DNA from: Membranipora membranacea
Lineage: Eukaryota; Bryozoa; Gymnolaemata; Cheilostomatida; Membraniporidae
Length of the DNA: 64,000 bases
Direction of reading: 5' to 3'
Assembly: GCA_914767715.1 (NCBI GenBank)
Contig: OU612075.1
Coordinates: forward strand, 14,756,001 to 14,820,000
In this document: positions 1 through 11,892 of the stretch, piece by piece
Layout: each line of letters starts with the position of its first letter
How positions within the stretch are numbered: the first letter of the stretch is position 1
Notes under the pieces: model-generated
Seen by the model: only the letters and a program-made list of their open reading frames with translations
Told to the model about the DNA's origin: nothing
Databases searched by the model: none
Translations under genes and position numbers: made by a program

Positions 1-824
1 GGAGGCAGATAAACCAAGGGGTAACTTGTTGGGTAAACCAAACCACCACTTGTGAATGTCTGTTTTTGATCTAGTTGGGCAAATTATAAGAGGGAACCGC
101 AACTTTGTCGAGCTTAAAAATTCAGTCAGGCAATCCACAACCATTGAACACTTTACTAATGTTCATATAGCACGGGAAATTACACAGCCGGAATATGGGC
201 AAGTAAAAAGTTACAAGACCGGAGACCTCTTGCAGTTTCTGCAAGTCTAGCGAGTGGTCGAGGCCTTTCCTCAATCACTTGTTGTTGCACGAACAAGCCG
301 CAGAAGGAAACTGGGGCGAGTGAGTTTGATCATTCTCCCCGGTGTGACAATTGCAATCTCTACTCTATTTTTACATTACAAAATAAAGTACAGTTTTAAA
401 AGACTCTGTGGATAGGCCCTGGGGGCCGATGTCCGGGAGTCTGTCTTCAAACAGGTCCCAAGACACCTATGAGACTTGTATAACAAAAGGCCTTTGGTTT
501 GGTGAACAAAGGAGTACAATGGCAGGCAAAGTTTGCCTGTCTGATTAAATGTTGGGTGGTTGGTTGGATGGTTGGTTGATGGTTGGGGAACGTGTATGGT
601 AGCCTCAGTTCTCCACTTTTGCTACACTCATCTGTGGGTATACATACACAATCCACCCGCTGCCACAACATGTAGGAACCACTGGTTAAGGGTATTTTAC
701 AACTGTACTTTATTTTGTAGTATTGTAATTAATACACAATACAAGCAGACAGGAAAAATACGTGATTCTCAGGAAAGTACCAATATATGTGACCTGCATT
801 GGCTCCTTACTGCACCTGACCAAT
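1..824. other. Upstream intergenic DNA, no gene seen
   Basis: Only short open frames without splice-site or family support occur here. A T/G-rich stretch near 550-590 has simple GGTTGGTTGG-like repetition. The last seven bases (818-824, GACCAAT) are the left copy of the direct repeat flanking the hairpin element that follows. Confidence 0.5.
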
Positions 825-1185
825 CACAGACAGCAGGTCACTGACAGTTGATTTGATGAGTTGCAGCCTTGTGTGTGTGTGGTTTGTGTTTGTTGTGGTG
901 AAGATCGGAAGCTTGCATGAACCAAGTTATCGCGGCTGTGGAGCTTCTTTACCCGCCAATTACGTTGCTCAGATGAGTCACTTCTCTCTCATTGGTCAGA
1001 ATATTAACTTCTGATGAATGAGAGAGAAGTGACTCATCTGAGCAACGTAATTGGCGGGTACAGAAGCTCCACAGCCGCGATAACTTGGTTCATACAAGCT
1101 TCCAATCTCCACCACCACAAACACAAACCACACACACACAAGGCTGCAACTCATCAAATCAACTGTCAGTGACCTGCTGTCTGTG
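825..1185. mobile_element. 361-bp fold-back (hairpin) element with flanking direct repeat
   Basis: Arms 825-993 and 1017-1185 are near-perfect reverse complements of about 169 bp around a 23-base loop. The outer ends read CACAGACAGCAGGTCACTG and its complement. GACCAAT occurs directly before the left end (818-824) and directly after the right end (1186-1192). The identity can be extended to GACCAATCAC, so the boundary between target-site duplication and terminal repeat is ambiguous by a few bases. A 7-10 bp duplication is compatible with a non-autonomous hAT- or Mutator-type element. No coding capacity is seen. Confidence 0.8.
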
Positions 1186-1192
1186 GACCAAT

Positions 1193-1990
1193 CACTGCCA
1201 ACTCATAACAAGTTGGTTAGGTGCTTTAATCAAGGAGTCACTTGTTTGTAGTATTTTTAGCAAAGTTTCAGCACAGTAGTACAGTTCCTGTGCAGAGAGA
1301 AAGACATGAATTTCAAAATAATTAAGAATGAACAACTTGCAACACAAGCAGATTCACTCTTAGTCATCAGACTAAGTGTTCATTGGTGCAGGTGCATATC
1401 TGAACAAAAACTGTTATGAAATGCTTCTCATTTTTGAGGACTAATACACAACCAAAATTGTTAGTGGTAACTTTCAAAGTAAGGGGAATTAATTATGCAG
1501 CAATAATAATTAGGATTTTGACTTTTTTCCTCTTACCAAGAGCATTGTCCTTGACCCTGGTGTCGACTAATACATCCTGAACAAAAAAGTTCTCGAATAC
1601 AATAATAAGTATTTCAAGTTTTTTTAGGAAAATACTCTCATTCAGCCCTTGAAAAGATATTCATCAGTTTCCACTTTGAGAGAAAAATAGATCTGATTCA
1701 ATTTTTCAGAGTTAAATAAAGCAATTCGAAAATTGGTAAATATCTGGGGAAAGGGTTTTGTACAACATAACATTTCCTGTAAATAGCCTCAATTCCTATA
1801 ATGTAAAATATTTACAAACAATGGAGTTGATCATGATTGTCCAATAATAAATTGTTTGCTAATTCAGGAGCTAGTCTATGCTAGGTGGCAATTTTACAAG
1901 AACTGTCTTGATTCATTTTCTCATCTGACTCAGTGTGCAGTTGCATGTTCTTCTTCTTTTCTGACTTTGCTCAACACTACCACTATAAAA
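1193..1990. other. Intergenic region and 5' flank of the RAMP4 gene
   Basis: AT-rich, with no open frame of note. The last 100 bases hold the probable promoter and 5' leader of the next gene. An AT-rich CTATAAAAATGG directly abuts the start codon, so it looks like leader rather than a positioned TATA box. Confidence 0.4.
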
Positions 1991-3482
1991 ATGGCACCAA
2001 AACAGAGAATGAAAGTAGCAAGTGACAAGCATCAGAAGAACATCACCTCCAGAGGAAATGTACCAAAATCCTTGGTAAGTAAATAACTCCACTCTACCAT
2101 CATCAGTCAGTCCCAGCAATGAACTCCCTCAGTTCAATCATCCAGTGAACCCAGTGTAGGTATAAGTGATTGATGAAATTAATGTTTCATTATTTAGACG
2201 CAATTAATTATTTATTGTTAAGACTAGAACATGCAGTAAGCTTACATAATCACTGGCCGTCACAGTTTTTGGAAAGAAGATGAGTATTCAAAATCAAGTC
2301 AACTCATGATTGATGAAATTGCGGGCAGCAAGGCCAAGGTGATTTGGATCCAGGGAGGGAAGGCCTACCTTTTATAAGTCTGTTCTTCTCAACTTGCATT
2401 GAATTGGCAACACATAAATATCTTCAATAATACATTGTCTAACAGGAATTATCACTAGACTCTAGTCTTTCTCTAGACTAAGACTAGCCAGTTTTATGCT
2501 TCTCAGTTCAGGTCCTTCCTGATGAGTTAGAATTTAATTAAATAATGAGTGAAAAGACTTCCTCATGTTGGGTATTCACCTCTTACGATAAATGATGAGT
2601 TGTGACATGAGAATCGTCGTGTCTTAGTAGACATAAGTGTTGATTATTTTAGTGTAGGCCTATAGGTCTACACACATTTGTAGGCCACATGTTATTAGAA
2701 CTAGAGATAATGCTGTTCCGATTTTATCAACCCTGTAGGTTTGAAACTGGATCCATCAGTTGATTTGGTTGCACTTGACAATACTGTATTTTGATGCAAA
2801 TCTCAACTTCTTGATTGTAGATGAATAAAGAGGATGGACCTACTGTGGGACCTTGGCTATTGGGACTTTTCATATTTGTAGTCTGTGGCTCAGGTAAGCG
2901 CCAAATCAATAATTGCTTACTTCCAGAAGTATATTTCAAAGTTCAAATCATGAAAGTGACCATTGTAATGATGGGATGAAAGCCATTTATTGAATATGGG
3001 TGGAGTTACATCATTGACAGGTGTCAAAAAATAAGGAGGCGGGGAAAATACTGGCTGATTCACTTTGAGCGCGTAAGGTTTCATCTACTGACTAAATGAT
3101 CGGTCGAATGATTGGTTACATCAGTGACTGTAGAGTTTTTTATAAATCATGCTATGCTGAACCGTGAATTTGCTCTGAACCCTTAGGTATGAATTATCAC
3201 TGAATTGAACTGAATGTCTGGATGCACCAGTATTATGCCATGAATAGGCCTACAGTAAAGCAATGAACTCCCTCTTCATTGAGTAAAGGCTGATATAATA
3301 CAGGCAGTACCAATATTCAAAATCAAAGCTCCAGTTTAATTAATTGTGGTGTATAACTGACATCCACTATAATTGGTCAGATTATGAGCGCGTCCTGAAC
3401 ATGACTCAATAACTGTTAACCCTTCCTTCTTTTACTTTTAGCGGTGTTCCAAATTATTCAGAGCATAAGAAGCGGATTTTAA
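1991..3482 (+). CDS. SERP1: Stress-associated ER protein, RAMP4/SERP family
   Basis: Small tail-anchored ER membrane protein. Known family members bind the Sec61 translocon and help stabilise newly made membrane proteins during ER stress. Three coding exons join in frame: 1991-2074, 2821-2893 and 3442-3482, giving 65 residues against about 66 in vertebrate homologues. The cytosolic N-terminus starts MAPKQRMKVASDKHQKNIT, then RGNVPKSL. The junction after codon 28 is phase 0 and the second is phase 1. After GPTVGPWLLGLFIF a single membrane segment runs over about residues 38-58, and the chain ends IIQSIRSGF. All donors are GTAAGx and all acceptors end in TAG. Start choice follows the family N-terminus. 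The sequence does not separate SERP1 from SERP2, so the symbol means the family. Single-copy in the window and on its own strand, with a poly(A) signal about 115 bp after the stop. Confidence 0.93.
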
Positions 3483-3597
3483 CTTCAAACCCACCGATAT
3501 AAGAAGAGACCATAATTATTTGATGCAGTCCGTCTTAAGCATCATATCCTTGTACATTAGTTATCTATGTGAGTTCAAAGAAATATGGCCCTCATTA

Positions 3598-3603
3598 AAT
3601 AAA
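3598..3603 (+). terminator. Poly(A) signal of the RAMP4 gene
   Basis: AATAAA about 115 bases after the TAA stop. A second AATAAA near 3915 could serve a longer 3' UTR. Confidence 0.6.
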
Positions 3604-6399
3604 AAAACCGTAACATAATTATTCCTGTCAGTTTTTGTTAAATCGCAGGAGTATTACTTCATTTGCGAAATGATTAAACTTAGTATTTTATCTCAGATAT
3701 TATTTTCACTTGTACAATAGCAATTGTAATGATTGACTTCAGTCGAGCAATGTGAATATTATTTATGTATTCTTCTACTTGCCTGTCCTGCTTGTCAGGA
3801 CAGGCCATCTCCTACTATGATTCCAGTTTTTATTATGTTTCTGTTTTTTGAGTGGATTGTCGATCTGGAATAGACAGTTTTCATTGTTGCTGCAGGGAAT
3901 GATGGGTGTACGGAAAATAAAGGACTACGAATTGATAGCTCACAACAGTCTTTTCAAACACTTCTCTATCTTTGAGCTTGAGTTTTTCACTTTTGATATC
4001 TTATTTGAACGGTCGATCCGATGAGTATTCAGCTATGAACATCTTTATGATGTAGCATAATATGGGAGCGGGCAGGTGTCATCGCCTAGCATGCTAGTTT
4101 TTGTCCTCGTAGACGCAAACCTCCAGGCTATATCTCGTGTATCACAAATAAGTTTCATGGTTATATGCAGGACTGTTTCTGTAGGTTTTCGGAATACTCT
4201 GGGTTTTAGGAATTGCAGTTGCCTCCAAATTCGCCAAGTATTGACATTGTGTTTAAACAAAAATGAGGGGCGTAACAATCTGTTAACACCCCTTTACATT
4301 GTCTCAAGAGGATAAGTAATTTGACATAGATTGATTTTTCAAGCACTTACAGAATGCAAAAACCCCTTGCGGTTAAATGCCAGAGTGTGTTTTGAACATA
4401 GACATAACATTAAGTCTATGGTGTCGAGAGAACCAATCCTAAAGTAGTTGACCTCTCACGTAATACAAGAGCACAACTTCATCTTGATGGTTTAGATGGT
4501 ATATATTTTTGGTTGGGTTGTGAAAACGAGAAGTAAGACACACTACAATTAGGTCATTCTATTCATCTATCCTCATTCAAACCAGTTAACTTTTGATTTG
4601 GAAATTCCATATTTTACCGAAGATTGCACTAGAGGGCATCATCAATTGCATTATGAAAGCCTTCTCAAGTGATGATAATAATGTAATGATGCAGGGAGGA
4701 TTTGTGACGTTATATGTAACCAGGGAGGATTAGAGGGTACCACCTCACTGATGTAAGTATGCCTCAAGAAAATGGTTCACTCAGCTATAAGTTCGACAAC
4801 GCAATTCGTATATTTCCCAGTGAGTAACTTGTTTTTAACAGGTACATAAGCAACAGCCACCACTATAGTGATACACGTTGAGGTGATGATATTCATTTGT
4901 GTGTACTTGATTTCCCAGAGAAGCTGATATCTTAGCAAATTGAAAAACGTACCATGGAATTGTCCTCTCATATTAGTTGAAGGGGCAACTTCACTTTTGT
5001 TAAAAGCAGATCTGAAAAAATGCTTCATTGTTTATGCAGGGAGTTCGGGATCCCAAACTCCCTGGTGTATGTATGAAATGGTATGTGTTTCGTCTGGTCC
5101 TCTAGTATGTGAGTAGCTTGGATAGAGAATGCTCCAGCCCAATTAGTTTCCATAAAATCATTTATTTACTGCTTAGGTGTATGCTCATTCTACATTTTGG
5201 AAGTTGTGTATTGAAGCAATTCAATTTCATCTGGCCTGTTTGCATCGAATGCACTCTTATCAGGGGATAACCTGTTGCAGGTATATCTCCTATCAATAGT
5301 GCATAGGACTTATTTCATGTAGCCCTAGTTTCTTCAGGTGGATTGAAGATGAGGACCAGCGGTCTTTTTCTGTAATTAGGGGAGGAATACGTAACGAGGA
5401 ACATACTAAGAAAGATAATTACAAGATCTAAAAGTGTGATCTCAATATTAGAGTGCATTTAATGAGATAAGTGAAATATGTTGTCTGACGCGCAACTTCA
5501 CATAGAGGCAAACTCGATGATACTTTATCTCCATCAAGGGCTCACATCAGTTGGTGAATTTGAAAAGTTATAGAAAAAAAGCTTTTGTTTCAAATAGGAT
5601 ATTCTAAGAGATGGACATAAATGATCATACTGGTTGTTGAACTAAGATGAAAACTACTGATGATATAGATTTTATATCGAATAATCATGCAAAAACTTCA
5701 ATAACAGAAAAAGAGAACTCATCAATCAGATAATCTTCACTGATCATTTGGGAACTAAAAGCCAAATTTAATGATGATCATAATTATAACTTATTGTTAG
5801 TAGGTGGCAGGTTGATACGATGCCAGCGGAACTAAAAAATGTTCTGCCCGATAGCAGAACAGTTATTTTGAGGCACTATAACTATCATTAAGGCGCTGTC
5901 TTTAGTTTTGCCATAACTGTTTCATCCTGTGATACAGTCAGATTCGGTTATGCATCCCATGCAAAGTCGTAATCCTGAAAACAGCAAAACAATTTATTTA
6001 ATATCTGGATTGGTTTAATGGGGAAAGATTTCGAAAAGCTCAATCACGTTTCTCAACCAAACAAGCCGATTAATAAAATCTCAGGCACTGAGGTACACAT
6101 GCCAGTGCACCACTCCAAAGCCATAAGCTGGAAACCATCATTAGGCAAGTGTTTTTTGGAGGCCTTTTCTAGTATAAAATCCACATGACCAGGCAGCATA
6201 AAATTGCTGAGACTGGCAGATAGAAAACTTTGCCACATTCTCTCAAAAACAGTTTTCTTAGTTCTATCTTAAACTTACATACACAGAGTGATAAGACGTC
6301 TCTTTCACTTTACTCAATGCACTTATATTGTTGTAATAACATGTAAAGGTGATCACTAAGGAGCCTGAAACCATCTCTATCACCAAAATTATAATATAC
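3604..6399. other. Intergenic DNA with small palindromes
   Basis: No exon chain recognised. Two short structures stand out. One is an imperfect hairpin at about 4397-4420 with CATAGAC/GTCTATG ends. The other is a 24-base near-palindrome at 5039-5062 (GGGAGTT..GGGATCCC..AACTCCC); a close relative lies at 24281-24302. The 3' exons of the partial CD225-like gene (C) should lie here on the - strand, but I could not place them. Confidence 0.4.
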
Positions 6400-7287
6400 C
6401 TCATATTTCCATTTGTCATTATGGCCACTCAGGAGTCTAACGAAAACCTTGTTTTTCTTGACTGTCACATTCTTGTTTGGTGTCGGCTGTTTGGGTATAT
6501 CATCTGGCCTCTTATACTTCTCTCGATTGTTCTGATGTTTCCATACATAGTCCTGATTACCAAACATTAAAAGCTGTGCAAAATATAAAACCTGTTATCA
6601 ATGTGGCTGACTACTGGTCTAAGTGCCGAGGATTGCTCTGACCTAGTCTAAGTGCTCCGACGGCTGCAATACGAGTTAGTGGCATTACATTATCATATGA
6701 TTGATAATGTATGCTACTAATAACTCACTTGCATTACAGCCGTCTGAGCACATAGACTAGCTCTGACTTTATTGCAAACTTGGAGCAATCTGGCGCAAGA
6801 TATGTTGTTTGGCACCTCTTTCGTCTAAGACAGACCCTGAATTGTAATCAACATTGGGCAGTCAATAACCCATCAACAGGACAAATCAATTCAACTTTGT
6901 TTTTCACAATGCTGTTCTCATACCCCATGATTGTGCAAAAGATGATAGTCTTATGTCACGCACCTTTCAGGACTCAAAAAATGAAAAAATACCCTTCCTG
7001 TGTGGTACATTTATGCAGATATTTCTCTCCTACAACAAATCATTAACAGATTTCTCTGGATGGGGTTCTACTCTACGAACAAGCTTCAAACCTTATAGAT
7101 TTGTTTGTTCACCTACCAAAAAGCTGGCAATGAAGAATACACCGATACATAGTGTTAGAATTGTCATTCCGCATCCATTCTTCATTCTCAGGTTGATAGC
7201 TCTACTCTTCTTACAGTGTTCCACAATCACAGTGAAGGAAAGTATACAGCAGGAAGCATCTATTATTGATAGTATGTACCATCCAGT
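6400..7287 (-). CDS. Partial CD225-like membrane protein gene (copy C), 5' end missing
   Basis: Two exons on the - strand match copy B in order, phase and length. 7287-7117 (57 codons, TGWYILSIIDASCCIL... to ...FFIASFL) carries the first hydrophobic segment, the KKSRAINLRMKN loop and the start of the second segment, then a GTAGGT donor. 6573-6400 (58 codons) opens after CACAG, continues with a charged ectodomain holding an NVT glycosylation sequon, and ends at a GTATAT donor. Copy B's corresponding part is also 57 codons, and the KN.TVK.NK..(F)..LL block is shared. The cytosolic exon and the first nine codons of the membrane exon are absent. Dispersed repeat X begins 2-4 bases upstream of the conserved TGWY. 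The frames are intact, so this is either a gene with a new 5' end or a young pseudogene. The last exon was not found. Confidence 0.55.
6635..6767. repeat. Small imperfect fold-back repeat
   Basis: About 6640-6694 and 6701-6764 are imperfect reverse complements, with GACCTAGTCTAAGTGCTC paired to GAGCACATAGACTAG and a central TATCATATGATTGATA. It sits in the intron of copy C, just upstream of its ectodomain exon, and has the size of a miniature inverted-repeat element. Confidence 0.55.
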
Positions 7288-7570
7288 GCAGAGAACTATT
7301 ATATACTCTAGAGTGGACAATGCAGTGCGCAAAACGTCCTACGCATCCTATTGCGTAACTCCATGGCACAACGAAATCTGAATCAAATGAATTTATGAAT
7401 TGGGCATGAGGTTTTTTATTTTTAGAGCACTTATAGCCACTTTTGTCAGGAAATTTTGCTTGTAACACATGTAGATGACTTGCAGGTAATTTCTTAAGCA
7501 GTCAGTAGAAAAGGTTTCGTGTTTTTCCATTAAAATAAGCCAAAACCTCAACCGTAAAACACCTAACAAT

Positions 7571-8865
7571 CAGATAAGATAAGATAAAAATTTATTGAAA
7601 GTCTTTCAGAAACCATAGGGTTTATAATGGAGTAGTTTTAAATGGATAAAAGGAAAAATTCAAAATGTAGTGTGACGCAAAATCTAGATATAGTGTGTTG
7701 GTATTCAATAAGTATTTATTTACACAGTCTAATTATAACTATGGTATCCATTGAAACTTGACATCAGTGCTACATACAAACAAGCAATCATTTTTACTCA
7801 TCAGAAAGTTTTGGTTATGGTTTTGAAAGTGCTAGCAGCAGTGCTTGGGGTATCAAAGTCATAAGACCCTCAAGTTTATTCATCATGTACACTATGTTTA
7901 AAATCTATCAAATAATTCAGCAGATAGCCTTGTTTTACTGCACTAAGCAATATTGCTATATATGGATCCTTTTGTATGTTTATCCGAATCTACTGTCTAT
8001 TGGAACTTATTGGATTATCATAAATAGAAGTAAGATCGCTATCAACTGTATCAGGTGAACTCGACCAATCACTATCGATTACTGTATTGGCATCCTATCC
8101 CAAGAGAGATTAACACAGCTTTGGGTTCTTTAAGATTTTATTTGGTGCGGACTGGTACTTTTTCTTATAAACGTTGCAAATGTATGCATTTTACCATCAT
8201 GCTCAAACCTGTGTTTTACAAATTGTTAAGGTTATGATACCAACATCGTCTGATTTTGACATTTTATATATTGTTTGAAAGCTAACCGAACACTGAATCT
8301 GAAAATATTGGTGACGCCATGCTATTTTGATAAGAGGCAGCATAATTGTCTTTCTTTAGGATGATGTGGTGCAGATGCTATGTTACATATCGGACTTTCA
8401 ACTGATCAGTGCTTACAAGTCAGCTCTAAAGCACCCAAGAGGGGCAATTTCTAGATCCTGTGGCATTTGGTTTAATGGATGAGGATCCATCGTGATGCAA
8501 ACCATATGCCACATGTCATGACTAATAAATAACATTGGTATAAATTATTTTAGGAGTTGCCCTCTCTGTCAGAATGCTTATACTTGAAGTCATGCTGAAA
8601 CCAATATTTTTAGAATCAGTGTTTGATTAGCTTTCAAACGATATATAAAATGTCCGAATCAGACAACATTGGTATCATAACCTTTATCTCTGTTCTTAAC
8701 AGGATTACCAGTCCGCACCAAATAAAATCTTATGGAAAGCAAAGCTCTGTAAATCTCTCTTGGGATAGGATCCCAATACAGATAGCATATCTTACAAAAT
8801 AAGCGATTGGCGTAGCGTACATTGTGGTGCAGTATTTAGGTTCACAGCTCTGGCGATTGTTGCGG
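7571..8865. mobile_element. Insertion inside repeat X copy 1
   Basis: This segment is absent from the other X copy. Its left part (about 7605-7680) shares ACCAT(A)GGGTTTATAATGGAG and the following TTTAGTGTGAC-like block with 62800-62875, so it belongs to another dispersed family, here called Y. The right half contains a fold-back element. No coding evidence. Confidence 0.4.
8078..8786. mobile_element. Fold-back element with arms of about 230-250 bp
   Basis: Left arm (about 8078-8335) and right arm (about 8555-8786) are imperfect reverse complements. Paired landmarks are CTGTATTGG..TCCTATCCC at the ends, then ATTTTATTTGGTGCGGACTGG, GGTTATGATACCAA, GACATTTTATATAT.GTTTG and AAATATTGGT. A unique centre of about 220 bp lies between. 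Non-autonomous, with no open frame. I could not fix a target-site duplication. Confidence 0.65.
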
Positions 8866-9811
8866 AGCGTTTAGGGCCAGCTGGTTTTTACCACTGATCT
8901 TTCTTACAGCCATGTTAGGTGTCCTGTCTCTTTTACACACCGAGTGAGTTTACTTTATCTGTCCAGTACCACCTACCGACAATTATTTTCGATTGCAAGG
9001 TATATATGCTGTCTGTGACAAATCTTACTGGAGGTAAAACAGTCGGCAGCTTACTTCCGTCATTTGCAAAAGCATAATTTTTAAAATCAGGTTTTTATAC
9101 TCAGGTTCGATAAATTCCAGAGTGTAAGATTTGGGTTTTGGTTTAGCTATGTTATTAATGGCACTCATTTCTCTCCCAGAGAGCTTCCCAGTTGGCAGCC
9201 AACTGTTTTTGTATTGCCGAAACTATTAAAACGTACACGGCAGGTTAAAATAATAAAAACATTCATTTTGAAATAACCTTTTCTGTTCAGTCGATGAATA
9301 TCAGGTAAGCTTGGAATTTGGAAATTTGAAGATACACACTTCCACAGTAACAAAAAACCTCGGACTGGGCCCGGAAAATTACATGAAAGACCTGGGCCTG
9401 AGTTATTTGTCTAGGATTTGCAGTAGATGGAGGAAGCACCATCAAATTTTGAGTCTTCCAAAGTTCAAATGCCTCCCTTCTCCCTCAGATTGAAATAGGT
9501 TTATTACTTTGAGTATGGTGAGAATCGGAACTTCAATTGTCATTCATTAATTTGTTAGTTATATTATATTGGCTTCCTCACAGCTATTACAACAGGTAAA
9601 TACAGCTCATAAAATAAATATGATTAGAATTTTCCGCACAGCTTACAAGATGGGTAGAATGCAAAGGTTGATGCAAAGTATGAAAGTTGAACAATGATAT
9701 AACCAGTTAGCTAGAAGACTTTAATTCCCGACATGTACTACAATATGCACCTGGATAATAGATTAATGGATATAGCTGACCGTTGTTTGAAGTTGAGAAG
9801 AGTGCTCATTT

Positions 9812-10145
9812 AGGTCGTGGTCTAATGGTTAAGGGTACGGACTTATGATCTTTGAGGACCAGTTTCAATTCTCGGTGCCGGCAGTCATTTGTGATTTGGT
9901 ACTGGCACGCCATATATCCTAGCCAGGTCCTTGCGGAACGGGACTAAAAATGCCTGAGGTCCACTGTATGTTTGCACACCCCACACGCAGTAAAGAGAAC
10001 CCCCTCTGCCTCTTCGATATAAAGAGTAGCAGGGTTTTCGGCAGGCATGGTATAGGGTGCGGCATGAGTTCTATGGGTCCCAGTACCTCAACCCAAGAGA
10101 AGTTAACTCTCTCCGCTTCAAAGATGATGATAGGTCGACCCTGAC
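9812..10145 (+). mobile_element. tRNA-derived SINE
   Basis: The head resembles a tRNA, with A-box-like TGGTCTAATGG at 9818-9828 and a degenerate B-box-like GTTTCAATTC at 9862-9871. A unique body of about 270 bp follows, more GC-rich than its surroundings. The first bases do not pair with a 3' acceptor strand, so it is not a working tRNA gene. The right end is approximate. Confidence 0.6.
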
Positions 10146-10639
10146 TACTTGATTTATATAGATATCAAGAATTGTACAAAGTGTATAATTTTCCAGACTC
10201 AGACAGTCTGAACACTGTGGAATAAGTAAATTGAAGTTTCCATAGGACATTCAGTGACCCAGCCGATAAGTTTAATTATTACCAAATGAATGGTTTCATC
10301 AATGATTTCACTTGCGCTGTGTATGTTTGAATAGTTTATTGCTCTAAAACAGTATTGGCCGCGTCATTGCCAAGAAGAATCTTAATATTTTGTAAATTTT
10401 GAAAATGGTGTCTTGGGAGCTGCAAATGATCGAAGCAAGCTGTCAACTGTTTCATCTCTTACCAGCTTATCAACAAGCTAGACCGCTACTGGCACACAAT
10501 GTAATAAAATATTATAGTCAGTGGCTGGTACAGAACAAATGAAATAGACTCTCATGGTGTGTGACATATTGATAAAGGAGACAGGGTACATCTAATGAGG
10601 CTGTCTAGAACTAGCTACGAGTACCAGCCTGCCCTGTGA

Positions 10640-10905
10640 TTGCAATTCAAGAGTTTGTGTGAGTGGCTGTGATTTTGGCTTATTTTAATTAGGGAACAGG
10701 GAAAAAAACCTGCATGTGGTCTAGTTTGTTAGATTATGAAAAAACGGTGGTCCTGAAATTACGTTTTTTATTCAAATATCCTCAACAATAAAGTCAATCA
10801 TCCACAACAACCCATGCACAACCAGATTTCATTTGGACATGGATTTATGCAATAATTAAGTAGGACATTATAAGCAATGAATCATCCACTCTGGAGTTTG
10901 TAATG
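10640..10905 (-). repeat. Dispersed repeat X, partial copy 4
   Basis: Matches the 28900-29350 copy in the same orientation. Shared landmarks are GGCTTATTTTAAT, CCATGCACAACCAGATT, ATGGATTT.GCAATAATTAAGTAGGACA and a final CCACTCT. Truncated at both ends and diverged. Confidence 0.45.
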
Positions 10906-11103
10906 CCTTTATGTGCTTAGTTCATCGGCTGATATTTGATGGTTGAGGTGCCATGTACATATTTAAGGATTAAAAAACATGACATAATAGTCCATTGTCA
11001 GCAAGAAAGCCTTTATGGATTAATGAGAGAAAAAAAGAACAAAAATAAGATTTACCAGTTGACTTTATAGTTTACATAAAGGCTATGTCAATGAGTTAAT
11101 ATA

Positions 11104-11504
11104 ATAGACAGTTTTCTGAACTCTTATTTATGCCTCAATTCAGAGTTGTCCTCTCTCCAGTTTGGTACTTTTAACCCACGCCGCATAGGAAAAACCTGTT
11201 GAAAGAGGGTTATCTTGAAAACCGCTTATGATAGGATGAAACTGATTTTTGATTCAGAGTCTGCACCATTGAAAACCCTATAATTGACTATCCAATTACT
11301 AAAATTATTTCCCAAACTATGTCCATATGAGTTTTCAATGTTGCAGATTCTGAATCAAAAATAATTTTAATCCTTTTATAAGCGGTTTTCAAGATGACCC
11401 TCTTTGCAGCACGCTTTACCTATGCGGCGTGGGTTAAAAGTACCAAACTAGAGAGAGGACAACTCCGAATTGAGGCCTAAATCAGAGCTCAGAAAACTGT
11501 CTAT
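11104..11504. mobile_element. 401-bp hairpin MITE flanked by TA
   Basis: Arms 11104-11276 and 11331-11504 (about 173 bp each) are near-perfect complements around a 54-base loop. The ends are ATAGACAGTTTTCTGA and its complement. TA lies immediately outside each end (11102-11103 and 11505-11506), as expected for a Tc1/mariner-type target site. No coding capacity. It lies 0.4 kb beyond the last identified exon of CD225-like gene B and may be inside that gene's 3' intron. Confidence 0.75.
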
Positions 11505-11892
11505 TAGGTTGCTGTCTTACATATTACCATCTCTTTCATCCAAAGTTACAACCAGTTTTGTTACCATGCTTTACCATATTTAATAGTCATATCTCTGAAA
11601 TCAAAAGATTGATGTTTTTACATCAGATAGATTCTAGAAGTCTTTCTCACGTACATAAATGGACAAGAACTTGACAATATAACTAAGATCTATTGGAATA
11701 TTGGGAAAATTGAGCTTGTCAATCTTTAGAGAGGTCATAAACCTCATTCTGAAATGATGTTTTGGGTATATTTTGTTCAAATCTCTTTACACAAAGTGAT
11801 AACATGCATATATATGTATTGACCCCCAGGTGGTCATCATACATACAACATCAATCAATATTCATCACTAATATCATATATGTGGTACTCAC

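Larger units (their letters stand above)
7289..9340 (+). repeat. Dispersed repeat X, copy 1, interrupted
   Basis: 7289-7570 and about 8866-9340 match, in order, the copy at 26570-27830. Shared landmarks are the start TATATACTCTAGAGTGGAC, then GTCCTAC..TTGCG, GATGACTTGCAGGTA, GCCAGCTGGTTT, GTCCTGTCTCT and TGTATTGCC.AAACTATT. The piece between (7571-8865) is foreign to the family, so copy 1 was split by a later insertion. No protein-coding frame supports the repeat. Its start abuts the CD225-like copy C. Confidence 0.6.

Noticed and set aside
6780-7381. Two overlapping + strand open frames (88 and 142 codons)
   Set aside because: They lie antisense to the conserved CD225-like exon of copy C and run on into repeat X. 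The - strand reading has family support and the + strand reading has none.
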